From Aplectana chamaeleonis (taxonomy: Eukaryota; Nematoda; Chromadorea; Rhabditida; Cosmocercidae), in assembly GCA_029168955.1 (NCBI GenBank), contig JAPDOI010000134.1:1240001-1304000 (forward strand): a DNA stretch of 64,000 bases, given 5' to 3'. Shown here piece after piece: positions 46,981 through 59,242 of the stretch. How positions within the stretch are numbered: position 1 is the stretch's first letter; each line of letters starts with the position of its first letter. The notes below the pieces were generated by a model. It did not search any database. It saw only the letters and a program-made list of their open reading frames with translations, and was not told the origin of the DNA. The position numbers and the translations under genes are program-made.

Positions 46981-47516
46981 ATACGAGCCAGATCAAGGTG
47001 AGGCACTAGAATGATAATGCACATTGAACATTCTGATTTGCCAATCAACAAAATGACGTACGGTAGGAAAAAAGTAGCGGAAAATCGAGTGATTCTGTCA
47101 GAAAGTCGATATACTTACGGTAGCGTTTACCGAGCCAATATGTAGTCTAAGAGCGATAATGCTCTTATCAGGGTGTCGCGAAGCGCGAACAAGTTCGCCA
47201 TAAACATGTTCTGCGCCGGAAAATTAATTTTCCGCGCAAGGAATATGTGCTAGACAAGGTCTACTAGCACGAGAATTTCCAAGAGTGATTCGCACTGATC
47301 TCATTCCCAACGATTTCGATTTTGAAAAAAAAATCAATAATGAATCTAGAATACCCTAAAGAAAGCATTAAGAAAAGAGTTCGGGAACAGAGGACCCAGA
47401 ATGGGCGGTAAAAAATCTTTTGAAAAATCGGCGTTGGTGGATCCGCCAAGATGAAAGAAGTTGTTCGAAGTCCAAGTCGGATTTCGGTCATAGTAGAAAA
47501 CGACTGCCGAATCTCG
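46981..47516. other. Region immediately upstream of kri-1
   Basis: The likely kri-1 promoter or 5'UTR must begin here, but I see no TATA box. Minus-strand TTCTAG at about 47010 could be a trans-splice acceptor. No other gene seen. Confidence 0.35.
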
Positions 47517-47945
47517 AGGCAGCGTTCAAGATGATTATCATATTCGAGTTCGATTCAAAAATGGGATTATTCGGTCTTGTGCTGTCGAATAATGAAGAAA
47601 CAACGAAGAAAAGCGCTCTGAATATGCTAAAATAGCTGTTTCTAACGTTTAGGGCGTGGACGAGATTACGGGCCCCGCTCGTTTCCGCGAGCGCGCGCTA
47701 ATGACGGAATGTGCGCGAATCGATCAGCCTGGACGTAGCGTAGTTTCTTCGCGATTTGCCATCGAAAACGTCCGCGGCGCCACAAGCTCGTCAGAAGGGG
47801 GCGGGGCGGGCAAAATGCAGGCCTTCGTCTTAATCGATTTCTGGCCCATTCCCGATGCTTTCTCCGACCCTATCCCCTCCAGCACCCGCCAGCGTAGTGT
47901 TTCGTACTGGAAACTCGAAAACGAGATTTATCGTGAACACAGCCT
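47517..47945. mobile_element. MITE family B, subtype 1, upstream of kri-1
   Basis: The left terminus AGGCAGCGTTCAAGAT and right terminus CGTGAACACAGCCT enclose the subtype 1 interior (GGGCGTGGACGAG, GGCGCCACAAGCTCG). Confidence 0.7.
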
Positions 47946-48310
47946 CTAAAGAGTTCGGGCCTAGGTAAGCGTATTTTAGAGTTACTCTTTGAATTTTGGA
48001 GTTTAATATAAAGCTGAAAATCCCTTATAGCGCTTAAATTCAAACAAAATCTTCTGTTTTGTTATGAGAACCAGACAAACGTAAACAGAAAGAGAAACGC
48101 TGGAAGACCTTTTATTATGGAGAAGACTGCCTGGTGGACTCACCCTGCATGGCAGAGAAAAATAATTTGAAAAAAAGGGTTACGGTGAACCCACATAGCT
48201 CGAGAAGAAGCATTTTGAAAAATTCCGCGAACAAAGGATCAAGAATGGGCGAAAAAATCGCCCATGGTGGACCCATCACGATCGAAAAAAAAGTAATTCA
48301 GCGTCTAACA

Positions 48311-49383
48311 AGGGAACCACAATAAGTCATAGTGACCATTCCAAATGAAATGCACTGTTCTGGAATGATTTTTGGACGAAAAGTCCAAATATGCCCATCG
48401 CAGCTGCGTAGACCCACTCTGAAAAAAGTTATCAGCTCTTTTTGAAGCTTCGCGGCAAGGTAAGGGAATTTTCAGGGTGTTTATAAATTTTTCTCCTGAT
48501 TTTGCTAAAAACATGTATGTAGGGGTAATCTGGGGTGATGAGCACGAATCTGGGGTTTGCTTTCTCAATTTTCAAGGTTTACTGTAGGTTACGGTAGGTA
48601 ACATGCCATTTAGGAGGCAAAACCTACCTCAATATTCCGATAATCGACAAACGGACATCAAATTCGTATTCAACACCCCAAATAACCCCCACATAGAAAC
48701 TTTGAGACGAATCTGAGACTTTGACCAAACCACCGTATACCCACCGTAATCTAACGTAAGCTGCCAAAAATCGATAAACCGACATCAGATTCGTGTTCAG
48801 CACTCCAAATAACCCCAGAGAAATAACTTGAGCATATTCTATAGAAGCACTCCGAAAATCGTCAAAAGTCGCGATTTGCCATCAAATTCTCCCCCGATGG
48901 GAATCTGTGAACGAATACAGTCGAAAACTTCGGAAAATCGATAAACGAACCTCAGATTCGTGATCAGCACCCCAAATAACTCCCCCAAACCGAATTTTTA
49001 GTCAAAACTGAAATATTTTTCTAAAACGCTTCGAGAGCCCTCTGATTGGTATAAATAAGCGCCCAACCGAAAATCCGTACAAGTCCAAAACGTTATTAGT
49101 CTGCGCAAAGTTTGGAAAATGTTCCTTCAACCTAACTTTGCGTAGTGGGGTAGTTTTGGGCGCTGAACACGACTATGAGGTCCGTTTCCGAATTTTCGTT
49201 AAAATAATGCGCTTTTCGGAGGGTACAATAAGTACGAAAATCAGAGAAAAAATGCCTATAACTTTTTTTCAGAGTGGGCCTAGGCAGCTGCGATGGGCAT
49301 ATTCGGACTTTTCGTCCGAAAATGGTTCTAGAAAAGTACATCTCATTTAAAATGGTCACTATGACTTATTGTGGTTCCCTTGT
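48311..49383. mobile_element. Element with about 135-base terminal inverted repeats
   Basis: AGGGAACCACAATAAGTCATA at 48311 and inverted TATGACTTATTGTGGTTCCCT at about 49363 begin long arms (CCATCGCAGCTGCGTAG, CCACTCTGAAAAAAGTTAT). The interior has several GGGTTATTTGGGGTGCTGA-type units that also occur near 34150, 51770 and 62880. No transposase frame. Confidence 0.7.
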
Positions 49384-50199
49384 AAGTCTGGTTTTCGCTA
49401 TAGCAGACCGTTGTCAATTACGCGACTGAGGTTTCTTCTGTAAAAATCTAATTTCTCATCACTCAATGCGCTGCAAGTGCGAGCGGTGCTGGTCTTTCCG
49501 TCTGCCAAACGCTCTTTCGTTGTCTCTGAATTCCGCTCAGCGCCCGCACGTGAATGAACTACATTAACTTGGCGTTTTTTGACGCGGAATTCCTATAGGC
49601 TCTTCCACAACAAGTCGCTTCGACTAGTCGCAGCACTGCCAACATTTAGGCCTAGTGCATACTTCTGTCGCGGCGACGGGGTCGCGGTGTAGGAACTGGT
49701 ACAACCCGCCGCGCCCAGCGCAGTGATCGATCGCGTCTAGCACTGACAATCGTCGCGCGCGGCCAATCTAGTGGGAGCTGCTATGCGCGACTGTGTCGTG
49801 CCTGTGTCGCGGCCAATCTACACTTTTCCACAATGTGCGCGCTGTTTAGCGCCGTCTGGATGGTGTGTCGTGTCGTCGTGCACTGCACTACGACACCGCG
49901 ACGTAAACGCCAGACATCCGACCTGGAAGGCAATAATACGTTTGTTTCAAAAGTTTTTGGTTGGTAAATAGCCTCGTATTCGTTTGGTATGTGTTCTAAT
50001 CGACAGTTCTTTCTTGTTAGATTATATAACGACGATCGGCCACTCGAAGGTATTCATATTCCGAATACTACCATGGATTTCTTCATGATTTCGATCACTC
50101 CACTTTTTCTTCTTTTATGCTTTTTTTTTTAAATGCAATGCACTACTCCTTGTCCGAATTATGTTCGCATTGAAAATCATAAAGAGAGACACTCTATTT

Positions 50200-50600
50200 T
50201 GAGAGCAAATTATAATTGTACAATTTCGAAAACAATTCGAACGAACGAAAAATGAAAAAAATTCGTTCGAAAGAATTTCGAACGAACGAAAATTGAGAAA
50301 ATTTCGTTCGAAAAAAAATTGAGCGAACGATTTTCGAAAAACTTTAAAAATTTGGGAGGTCGAGAAATTCGAAACTAATCGAAATTTCGATTTTTTTCGA
50401 AATTTCGTATTTTTTTCGAAATTCGTCGGAACTTTCGAAATTTGTTCGAAAAAATTCCGAACGAACGAATTTCGAAAAATTTTCGTTTGGCAAAAGCTCG
50501 AACGAACGGAGTCTGAAAAAATTTCGTTCGACGAATTTTCGAACGAACGAAAAAAATTTCGAAAAATCTTTCGAAAATTTCTTTCTTGTACAACTATAGA
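50200..50600. repeat. TTCGAA/GAACGAAC low-complexity tract
   Basis: Dense TTCGAACGAACGAAAA and AATTTCG words. The 181-codon minus frame across it (FRKIFRNFFRSFENSS and so on) is only Phe/Arg/Asn/Ser and is judged not to be a gene. Confidence 0.75.
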
Positions 50601-51379
50601 GCAAATACCACGAAAATGGAAAAGTGGCATCGAATTTCGCAGAAACTGGCGCGAATCCACATTTCGAAATTCACTTGAAATTTTTTCAACCTTGCCTAGA
50701 ATGGGTCTTTTTGGGTGCTGATCACTACGGAAATCACCATCGGTTGAGATTTTTTATGGTTCGCGATCTTTACGGTGTATAAAACGTCAATCAGCCACCT
50801 TACATGATGTTGAAATATCGAAAGAAGTATCTTATCAATGATCACTGCCTTAAAAGTCTCCAGAGGTGAAGTTTTAGTCAAATCTGAAATTGAACAAAAT
50901 CACCTCACGTATAGAATATTCAGGTAAAGAGGGAGAGGACGAAATGAATTCCAGCTTCGTGTTGAGCACCCACACACGAGCCTGTGTTGGATGATAGAAG
51001 ATTAGACCCTATTTTCGAGAGGAGATGAATAAACACTCTGTCAAGAAAATAGTGTGTATTTTGTCGTGGACGCAGTATTGCGTGATATCCATTCGCAGGC
51101 GACCGGCCTACCACCGATCACGTCGTTGAGCACTCTCTGTCGCGGCGACGCCGTCGCACCCGCGACGAAGTATGCACTAGGCCTTACAAAACCCGTCGCG
51201 TCAACAGATCTTGCACTGAGTCGCGACGAGTTGGAAAAGTTTGCAGTTTCAGTCGGGATCGCCGAGCAACTGGGGTATTATATAGCTGGTCGAAGCGACC
51301 TGCTTGATTTTGTTAGGTCGCTTCGACTAGTCACGATGGAAGCGATTTGTCTAGTAGAAGCGACTAGGTCGTTTTCTAA

Positions 51380-51465
51380 ACTGCAATTTGGCGCCGAATA
51401 CCCTACGTCTTGACAAATCTTTTGTCAAGACGTAGGGTATTCGGCGCCAAATTGCAGTTTCCACA
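51380..51465. repeat. Perfect short palindrome
   Basis: CTGCAATTTGGCGCCGAATAC and its inverse meet at a TGACAAATCTTTTGTCA centre near 51418, with arms of about 38 bases and no mismatch seen. Confidence 0.85.
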
Positions 51466-52448
51466 TTTAATCTCGCGGCGTTGTCCGTCTGTGTCTGCAG
51501 CTGCTAAGCAGACCTCTTAGACGGTATTGAGAGGAAATTTACTCAGCGGGACCAGGAAACTGAGCAAATTTCGAGATGTCTAGAGAAATGCCTTGGATTA
51601 GGCTGAAAACATTTTCCTGAGGGTTATCCGAAGTCTTGAACACCTTACAATTAAGTTCCATCAATCAGTTTTCGACAAATTTGGTTCGAAGCCTTGCACC
51701 AGAGCAAAATGTGACTTTCGATGACTTCCCGAACGCTCTAGGTTTACCTCAAAACTACTCCGCAGCGGTAACTTGGGACGCTGAACACAAGTCCGGGGTC
51801 CATTTATCGATTTTAGATAGATTACGGTAGGTGACGTTGGCTACGGTAGATTGGTCGAAATCTCAGACCCAGCTGGAAACTTCTCTTTGAGGGTTAATCG
51901 CTGTTCTAAACACGAATCATAGGTCGAAACTGCAAAATCCTCAATACCGTCGTAGGTTCCGTCAGATAAAAAACTATGTAAAGTCCGCCCGCATGAGGAT
52001 GTCCGCCCGCGCGGTCATCGTGCGTGTTGGACGACCATGGCACAGGGATTTTTTTGCACCTCTAAACCGGTTGGCAAGAATATTGGAAAAAAACTGAGTA
52101 AAACCCCAGCCAATTGTATGCAACCGAGCTGAGGTTTCTACGAAAAATGCCTTCGCGATGGCCGCGCGATGCGCACGTCGACTGCCTGTGCGGTCAATCT
52201 CATTTGGATAGGCTTCATTTTCGGTACCCTGTACTGAGCCCCAACTTGTCAAGAATCCGACCCCAGATTCGTATTTCGGACACCGAATAACCTCCAGATA
52301 AAAGTTCTACATCGCTTTTGAAGCTTTTTTCTGGATGTCTCATGCATAAACGTTTCAGGAAGACAGGTTCCTAGAACGGTCATGCAGGAAAATACGTAAC
52401 TCTATAAAAAAAGAAATTTCCCTATCATTCTCGTGGCTGGAAACGCAT

Positions 52449-52846
52449 ACTGTGCAGTATACTTCGGCATCGAATAATTTCGAGTCATCCTATAAATGGA
52501 TTTTTCTTTCGAATGACAAAATGGTTCGAGCCGTCTTCGGTTGACAACAAGCAAGAAGTAAGCTTCTCATAAGTCATGTCATGGCATAATCATTTGCTTT
52601 TACGAAATCATAATTATCAATTATTCGAAAAATAGTCGACTTCGAGTCATAGTCGACTATTTTTTCGAATAATTGATAATTATGATTTTGTGAGGGCAAA
52701 TAATTGTGCCATGACTTGACTCATGAGAAGCTTACCTCTTACTTGTTGTCCTAAAACCGAAGACGGCTCGAGCCTTTTTGTCATTCGAAAGAAAAATTCA
52801 TTTATAGGATGACTCGAAATTATTCGATGCCGAAGTATACTGTGCA
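52449..52846. repeat. Near-perfect palindrome, about 195-base arms
   Basis: ACTGTGCAGTATACTTCGGC at left and inverted GCCGAAGTATACTGTGCAGT at right. The arms match through ATAATTATCAATTATTCG to a centre near 52646. Confidence 0.87.
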
Positions 52847-52889
52847 GTCGCCCTTATCAAATATTAACTGGCTGGTGGCGTTCCACTAA

Positions 52890-53290
52890 AGACAGAGTTT
52901 TCGATAAAATCTGTTCTCGTGCTATTCTCATAGAAAGGTAGACTGTCGTCACAAAAGTGAGAATTAATGAAAAATCGAAGAAAAAATTTTCAGGAGCATA
53001 TTGCTTGGTGTAATCCCCCCCCCAACGATCGAGATTTCTATGAATGATTGTTCTGTCAACTTTTATCTTTCTTCTAAAGTAATTTCTGAGTACTTCCGGG
53101 AACTACTGACTGCTTCAAGAGCAGATTGAAAGCCGGATAAACAAGCTTTAGTGAAAATCAGCCATTATAACTTGTTTTTGAGAGTTTTCCCACAAATTTC
53201 CATTTTTTCACACCTTCTTTGTTTTATAATGACCAAATCTACATACTCATAAAGAGAACTCAAAAAGCGTCTGAAACCCTGCCCTTAAGA
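52890..53290. repeat. Dispersed repeat family L, copy 1
   Basis: AAAGACAGAGTTTTCGATAAAATCTG... through CTTGTTTTTGAGAGTTTTCCC aligns with 58235-58660 along its length. No ORF. Confidence 0.75.
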
Positions 53291-54216
53291 AAGCCCAACT
53301 TGAAACACTCTGGAAATAGAACTACCTATTAATTTTCAGAATATCCGTTCCATCCCAGGGCAAAATAGTCGAGTTAGCGGCTGACTTCTTGAGTTATGTA
53401 CAAAGCGATAGTTTCGGATAAGGATGTCTAATTGGCAAAAAAATTGAATCAAGGCGAGATGTGAAGTGCTCAAATTTAGAGAAGAATATTTTTAAGCATT
53501 GCGTGTAAGTGCGAGAATCGGAAAATCTTAGGACCCATTCTATTTTCAGAACTGAACGAGGATTAATATATTTTTTCTAATAACTTGAACGTCGTTGCTA
53601 CAGTCAGCGCACGTGATGTACATACTCTACTGTAAAGATCCGGTAAGGATTTCTGTCTTATTGTTAGATATAGCAGCAGAGTTCGCATTAAGAAAATGCG
53701 TTCAAACATACGTCAGCAATCCAAAATTTACCAGCTAAATGCTAAGGATGTTAAGTAGCGAAGAATAATGCAGAATAAATTAAAACCCGAGAATTGAGAC
53801 GAAATTAACTCAAGTACATAAATCACGGCAAAAAATAAAATTGAGCACGACCTCTTATCTCATGATACACTTAATTAGGAGAACCAACGGAAAGGTCTTG
53901 AAAATAATTCATAAAAAATCGATGACTTTAGGGTGTGGCTGCTGGCAGCACATAGAATTTGTTCATTAGGTGGTGATTTTTTGTCCATTGATCGAGTGAT
54001 AAGAGCCGAGTTCCACGCCCTCGAAGGCAAACATTGCTGACATTCGGTGACGAGCGATTGATCGAGACACGAACACATGACAATTCCAGAAGACCCGGCC
54101 AATAAAAATTCGTAATTGGAAGCTTTGTGAAGGAACGGAAATTCGGGATTCTGAGAATCTGAGTTTCACCGAGGTTATATGTCTGTGAGAAGTTTGTTGG
54201 GCATCCAAGATTACAC
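53291..54216. other. Intergenic, nothing recognised
   Basis: Mixed AT-rich sequence without repeats shared inside the window and without a convincing ORF. Confidence 0.4.
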
Positions 54217-54665
54217 TACCGCTCGTAGGATTTGGTCGGAAAGCGAAAAAGGTCGGGTTTTCGCGTCTTTTTAGCATAACTCGCTTCAAAGCCAACTTTG
54301 AGCGAAACTGGGGAAATACTTATATTCCTGGCGGACAGGGCTATCGAGTGGTATAACCATTGTCGGGGTTCATAGAGATCCATGAAAGTTTCGCAGTCAA
54401 CGAACTAGCTCTTATATATGGTAGGCACAGAGTAGCGCCCGATCCTCCACGGTACCGTAATTACAATCCTGACTGGTTACGGAATTTCTACAGTTCTCGA
54501 CGTAACCACCACGAAGGCTAAACCACTGGGTGACCCCAACGCCAGAATCATGAATATCACCCTAGTTTCGCCCAATGTTAACTTTGAACCGAGTTATACG
54601 AAAGAGACGAAAAAGACGCAAAACCCCGACCTCCCTCGCTCTCTGACGAAATCCTAAGAGCGGTC
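54217..54665. repeat. Foldback element family G, copy 2
   Basis: The ends TACCGCTCGTAGGATTTGGTC and inverted GACGAAATCCTAAGAGCGGT match copy 1 at its right end. The inner part GAATCATGAATATCACCCTAG also matches. Confidence 0.7.
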
Positions 54666-55049
54666 ATGCAGAGATAACTTTTTTTACGATGTAGCGCGAA
54701 ATGGCTTGATAACACCTGGACGTGTTTAGCACGGCGTTTGCGGTGATCCACGGCAAGCCATTTTAGCACGGCACGCAGGTCGATCACAAGTGGGAACATT
54801 AAGCACGGCATGCCGGGCAACCCTGGGCAAGCGCTGTTAATTAAAACACGCAGGCAAAATCATGGCAGCCTGATTCAGCATTGCGAACCGCAGCAAGCCC
54901 ATTTGGCGCAGCATGCAAGACGAACCCGACGATTGATTTAGCATGTATTCAGGGCGATCCAGAATGGGTGAATTTTCAGATTACGCTTTATACATTGCCA
55001 GACATTTCACTCATCAGACAAGACTATCAAAGCACGGTGAGCTCGTCCG

Positions 55050-55310
55050 AGTCGACTTCAAGGCAGCTCAGGCAATTCTCTGGTCCAAGCCGTCTGGAAG
55101 TTCGACTCGTCCTCCCAATCTTCGGGTTTGCTTCTGGTGCTGGCCGGGCCACTGCTGTTGCCTTCTGGGCAACTGCTGTTGCAGCCCGGGCATCTCCAGT
55201 TTGACTGGATAGCAATAGCAGTGGCCCGGAGATTGGGAGAATGACACGAACAGTCAGACGACTCCAAATCCTGCTCGGTGCGCTCGAGACCGAGAAACGC
55301 CTGAAGCCTA
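55050..55310. repeat. Hairpin repeat family E, copy 4
   Basis: Contains GGCCGGGCCACTGCTGTTGC and, inverted, GCAATAGCAGTGGCCCGGAG, with flanking TCGGGTTTGCTTCTGGTGCT. The arms are about 110 bases. Confidence 0.7.
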
Positions 55311-56540
55311 GTTTTGACTGCAGGTGGTCGCTGCGGCCATGCGAAGGACAACTGTTCCTTTTTCATCGCGAGTAACGGAAAGCCGCTCCAATTGTGATCG
55401 CTTCGTGGCAAACGTCCTACATCGCTGGGTCGCGGCGACGAAATCCTATGTTTTATTGCATCGCTGCTTGAAGAACGATTCTCAATGGTCACTGCCGTCG
55501 CTCCATTGCGGCCGAAATGGCAGCCATGGAGCGATTGCCAGCGAATGACACGTTTCGTCGAGTGAACGTTGACCCTTTCTTGCAAGGTCAGTGTTTACGG
55601 GTTGAAAAGTGTTATTGATAACTACCAGCCATTAATTTCACTGATCGATAGAATTTCTTCGATCATCCGTGAGGTTATGCACTATGAACAGAATCGCTGC
55701 CGCTGCTACATCGCTGCAGCAGCGGGTGTGAAATCGCCGCGATGAAAAACAGCAGCGATGCAGTGAAAACTAGGCTTGAGAGTGTTCAGGTTAAGATTTT
55801 TTTTGCAGGAACGTCAGATTGAGAAGCATTCACTAGTGAAGAAGTGCTGAAAAAAGAGCGCTAAAAACGGGCCGAAAAAAGCGTGGATCAGTAGACCGAA
55901 TGGCTCGCCCCGCCCTCATTGTGGAAGAGTTGTCCATTCAAAGGAATAGTTGTCATTGATTCGAATACTCTTTATAACGAATGATTGTAAGAGCAGAAAA
56001 ACGATTCTTATCGTGAACACTGCCTTTAAAGCAATTAGAGCCGCAAAAGGCAAGACAACTCATCCTTTGTGCGTAGAGAGTCCCTATATCGACAACCACA
56101 CTCTATCGCGGATAGTGCGTCTAATATTTTCTTGGCAAATTCACCATTTGGAAGCTAAAAACTGACGAGGTTTTGCAAATATTAAGTTGGACAGGGTCCG
56201 GCATAGACGGTGTATGATGTCGCAGCATGTTTTCCCGCTATGCGCGGCTTCCTGTCAAAGGTTCACTGTAAAGGTAATCTTGTCAAGGAGCTTCAGCATT
56301 GAGGTTCCCAATTGTGGCTGATCTCTAGCGAGTTCCGCAGTGTTCCGTCAGAATATAACTAGGGTCTTACTACGACCAGATGCAGAAAGCAATACATCTA
56401 GTCGCTAAGCAGAATTCAATGGGTGCACCTTCACAAATGAAAAACGTTACAATGAGTCACCGACCGTGCACTCTGTGGCTCCTCCCATCGGCTTCACATT
56501 GACTTAGGCTGCGCCCTCTGCTCTCTCCCCATCGCCAACT

Positions 56541-57122
56541 ATGCTAGAACCTTCGCACAATGATCCCAGAAGTATCACCATCCAACTACTCAAAACCCCA
56601 TCACCGCATTTCATTCTGCCTCGGAGGAACAGTCGCATTCTGTTTGAATCATTCAAAAAGAAGACGGAGCAGTTTGGTATTCCAATGAAAAAAATTTTCT
56701 TTGTCGATGAGAAGGTAGATGAACCTATACCTGTAAACGAAGCCGGCATACTCTACAAGGTTGCGAACTCTTGTCCGCCAATACTTCTCTACGTCCAGGG
56801 TGAGGTCGAGTACAACTTCCGCCCTAAACCAACGCTCAGGGACCCTAACATTCTTGAATATTCTGCTAACTATCGTGAGGACTTCGCAGAATTTAAGCTT
56901 AATTTCAAACGCGCACCGCCTTTGCGAATCAACTTTAGGAATCGGCGCGAACTGTTTGAGGAATTTAATAGAGAAGTCAACAAACTTGGCATTCCACTCG
57001 ACAGCATCTGGGCAACAGATTCCGACGGTGAGCCGGTGGCAATCGAGGATGCTGACATCCTTTCGGATCTTCTTGATTTGTTTACGAAAACTTTGTATCT
57101 ATACGTGCGTGATTCACAATAA
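56541..57122 (+). CDS. Tandem PB1-like domain protein, intronless (family member 3)
   Basis: This 193-aa single-exon ORF has two PB1-like domains. Domain A (about 11-88) has ITIQLLK, RILFESFKKKTEQFGIPM, FFVDEKVDEPIPV and LLYVQGE. Domain B (about 116-190) has FKLNFKR, RRELFEEFNREVNKLGIPLD, ATDSDGEPVAIEDADIL and LYLYVRD. Domain B keeps a clear OPCA-like acidic motif, and domain A is degenerate. Two PB1 faces in one chain would allow polymers or bridging between partners (inference from PB1 biology). The 70 bases before the ATG resemble those before member 4. The stop codon overlaps an AATAAA hexamer (57118-57123). It lies upstream of kri-1. Confidence 0.85.
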   Translation: MLEPSHNDPRSITIQLLKTPSPHFILPRRNSRILFESFKKKTEQFGIPMKKIFFVDEKVDEPIPVNEAGILYKVANSCPPILLYVQGEVEYNFRPKPTLRDPNILEYSANYREDFAEFKLNFKRAPPLRINFRNRRELFEEFNREVNKLGIPLDSIWATDSDGEPVAIEDADILSDLLDLFTKTLYLYVRDSQ

Positions 57123-57123
57123 A
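57118..57123 (+). promoter_or_regulatory. AATAAA overlapping the stop codon of PB1-like gene 3
   Basis: The last codons read TCA CAA TAA AGG, so the TAA stop lies inside a perfect AATAAA hexamer. If it is used, the 3'UTR would be only about 10-30 bases. Confidence 0.35.
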
Positions 57124-57788
57124 GGCCAAGTTTCAATGAATGTTTTAATTTTGAAATTTCTATTTAGAGTTGGAGAGAGAAGTTCACTTGAAAAACTCAC
57201 ATACACTGGGGGGATGCGGCTAGTTTAATTCAGTGAAAGGTCTCGAGTGATCCACCGCGTGAATGACCAAATCTATGTCGCTAGCCTGAGACTGATCGAG
57301 AGCTTCGAATTCAGACAGGATAAGAAAGAATGGACATGTTCCAGAAGTTTCAGATAGTCCACTGTGGTTCCATACAGCTAGACCGTCCCTTGGCCTATTT
57401 TGTTGTTATCTCTAATGGTCTTAGTTCCACTCGTGAAATTGTTATGTTCATATGACATAAAGTATGCGTAAACCTCATGTGTGCTCGTTCTAAAGTTCAA
57501 AACATTCATCGATGCTTGGTGCTTTTACATTTGATTGCGATATTCGTTGTAATCGTTGGTGGTTAGAAGTTACGACCATTTGACTGACGGAATCGCGAAC
57601 GGGGACAAAATTCAGTGCGAAACAAGTGAGGACTACCTTTTCACACCGATATTCTTTAGTTAGGATACTTCCTTATGAAATGATTATTCATACAACCGAT
57701 TGGTCGCCGACGGGATGTGGTCCCAGTTCACAAAAATGATGGGGTTGACAGGTCTTTTGCTTTCGAAAGCATCACGATTTTCACTTAA

Positions 57789-58220
57789 AGGCAGTGTCCA
57801 CGATAAATTTCTTCCTCGGTTTTTGGCCGGAAATCAAAAGTTTAGGGTCTCATTGGAGCACTGGGGTCGAAAGAACAAATGAAAACGAGCCCGAAAGAGC
57901 TCCATACGGCTCCGAAGTCCGCTAGCCTTTCCGCTCGCGGTCGAGTTTTCCGAGGAACAGTTTGGTCCGCTTCTTTTTTAGCATTGGAGCGCGAGCGCGG
58001 CTGAGTTTTAGCATTGGGGCGCATTTGCGCACGCTGTCTACTTCAAGCCTATGCGCGCGCAACTCATCCATCGTTGAAATGTGGCTTTCAAGAAGAAGAG
58101 CTGATTTTGGATGTTTCGCAGCGTTTTTTATGATTCTTTCTTCACTGATGAAACAGTCAGACTCTAAGCCTTCGTTTTCTGGTGGAAACTCGGAAACGAT
58201 TTTTATCGTGGACACTGCCT
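57789..58220. mobile_element. MITE family B, subtype 2
   Basis: 432 bp flanked by TTAA on both sides. Termini AGGCAGTGTCCACGAT on both strands. The interior carries GCATTGGAGCGCGAGCGCGG and a matching half repeat. Confidence 0.85.
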
Positions 58221-58234
58221 TTAATTGAAGGCAG

Positions 58235-58660
58235 GGTTCTCGATTAGATAGGTTGTTGTGCTATCCTCATAGAAAGAGGATCTGGCAATCACAAAAGCGA
58301 AAATAAGTGAAAAGTTGTAGAAAAAACGCTTGGGAACAAATTTAAGACTTGGTGTCTTCCCCCCCCCCAACCATCGAGATTGCCATAGATGCCTGTTTTG
58401 TCAACTCTTGTTATGCTTCTTGAGTAATTTCTGAGCTCTTCTGGAGGCTACTGACTATGTACTTTAAGAGCAGAATAATAGGCGGACAAACAAGCATTAA
58501 TGAAAATCGCGTTAATTAGGGGGCCGGCCGACACCTGTAAATAGCCGTTATACCTTGTTTTTGAACGTTTTTCCCGTAAATTTCTGAGATTTTTTTTCAC
58601 TTTTCTCTTTTTTGTAATGATCGAATCTACATTCTTCTGGAGAGAACTTAAAAACCGTTT
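58235..58660. repeat. Dispersed repeat family L, copy 2
   Basis: Collinear with 52890-53290 (TCATAGAAAG, GGTGTCTTCCCCCCCCCC, GTAATTTCTGAG). It directly follows MITE 57789-58220. Confidence 0.75.
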
Positions 58661-59242
58661 TTATCGCGGATCTGCCTTTCAGCAAAGTGATGAAGTGAGG
58701 ATTGAAGCCGTTTGGGGGGGGGGGCACTCAAGAAAATGAAATGATTCATTTATGAAAATGAAAATTTGGGCTGATATCATATGCCTGATAGCGTTATCAG
58801 TCATTGTTTTTGTGGAGACTCCATGGAAATACTTGGACTTCTGAAAGCTGTGTCATTCATTCTCCAACTGAATCCTGAGTGCCCCCCCTAGCGGTGTCAT
58901 ACCGTGATCTCGGGTGGACTTGTTGCTTCGGAAGGCGGGATAGCTTCATTTTTGTGAACTGAGATTGCAATCCGTTGCCGACGGGGTACAACTAACTCGG
59001 CCAATCCATCTCACCCAGTTTCTTCGAGAATGCCAAATTTTGACACCAGATCTTGTTTCAAAGGCGACGTTTACCACTACCACACTTACACTTTCCGGCT
59101 AAAAAGCCTGTCGGCTTTTTTGCCGGAAAGTTAGTGGGAAGCAGACTTTTCCACTTCGACAATCATACGTCTTCGGTGACCCATTTGCAAACGCCCTTGG
59201 CCGTTTTATTATGTAGCGCTACAGAGCTCAGAATTATTTTAA
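58661..59242. other. Intergenic, G/C-run and small hairpin
   Basis: A G10 run near 58714 and a short hairpin CTTTCCGGCTAAAAAGCC / GGCTTTTTTGCCGGAAAG at 59091-59130. No gene seen. Confidence 0.45.

Noticed and set aside
50115..50660. 181-codon minus-strand ORF
   Set aside because: It is built of Phe, Arg, Asn, Ser and Glu from the TTCGAACGAACG low-complexity tract. Frames are open because the repeat lacks stops, not because of selection.
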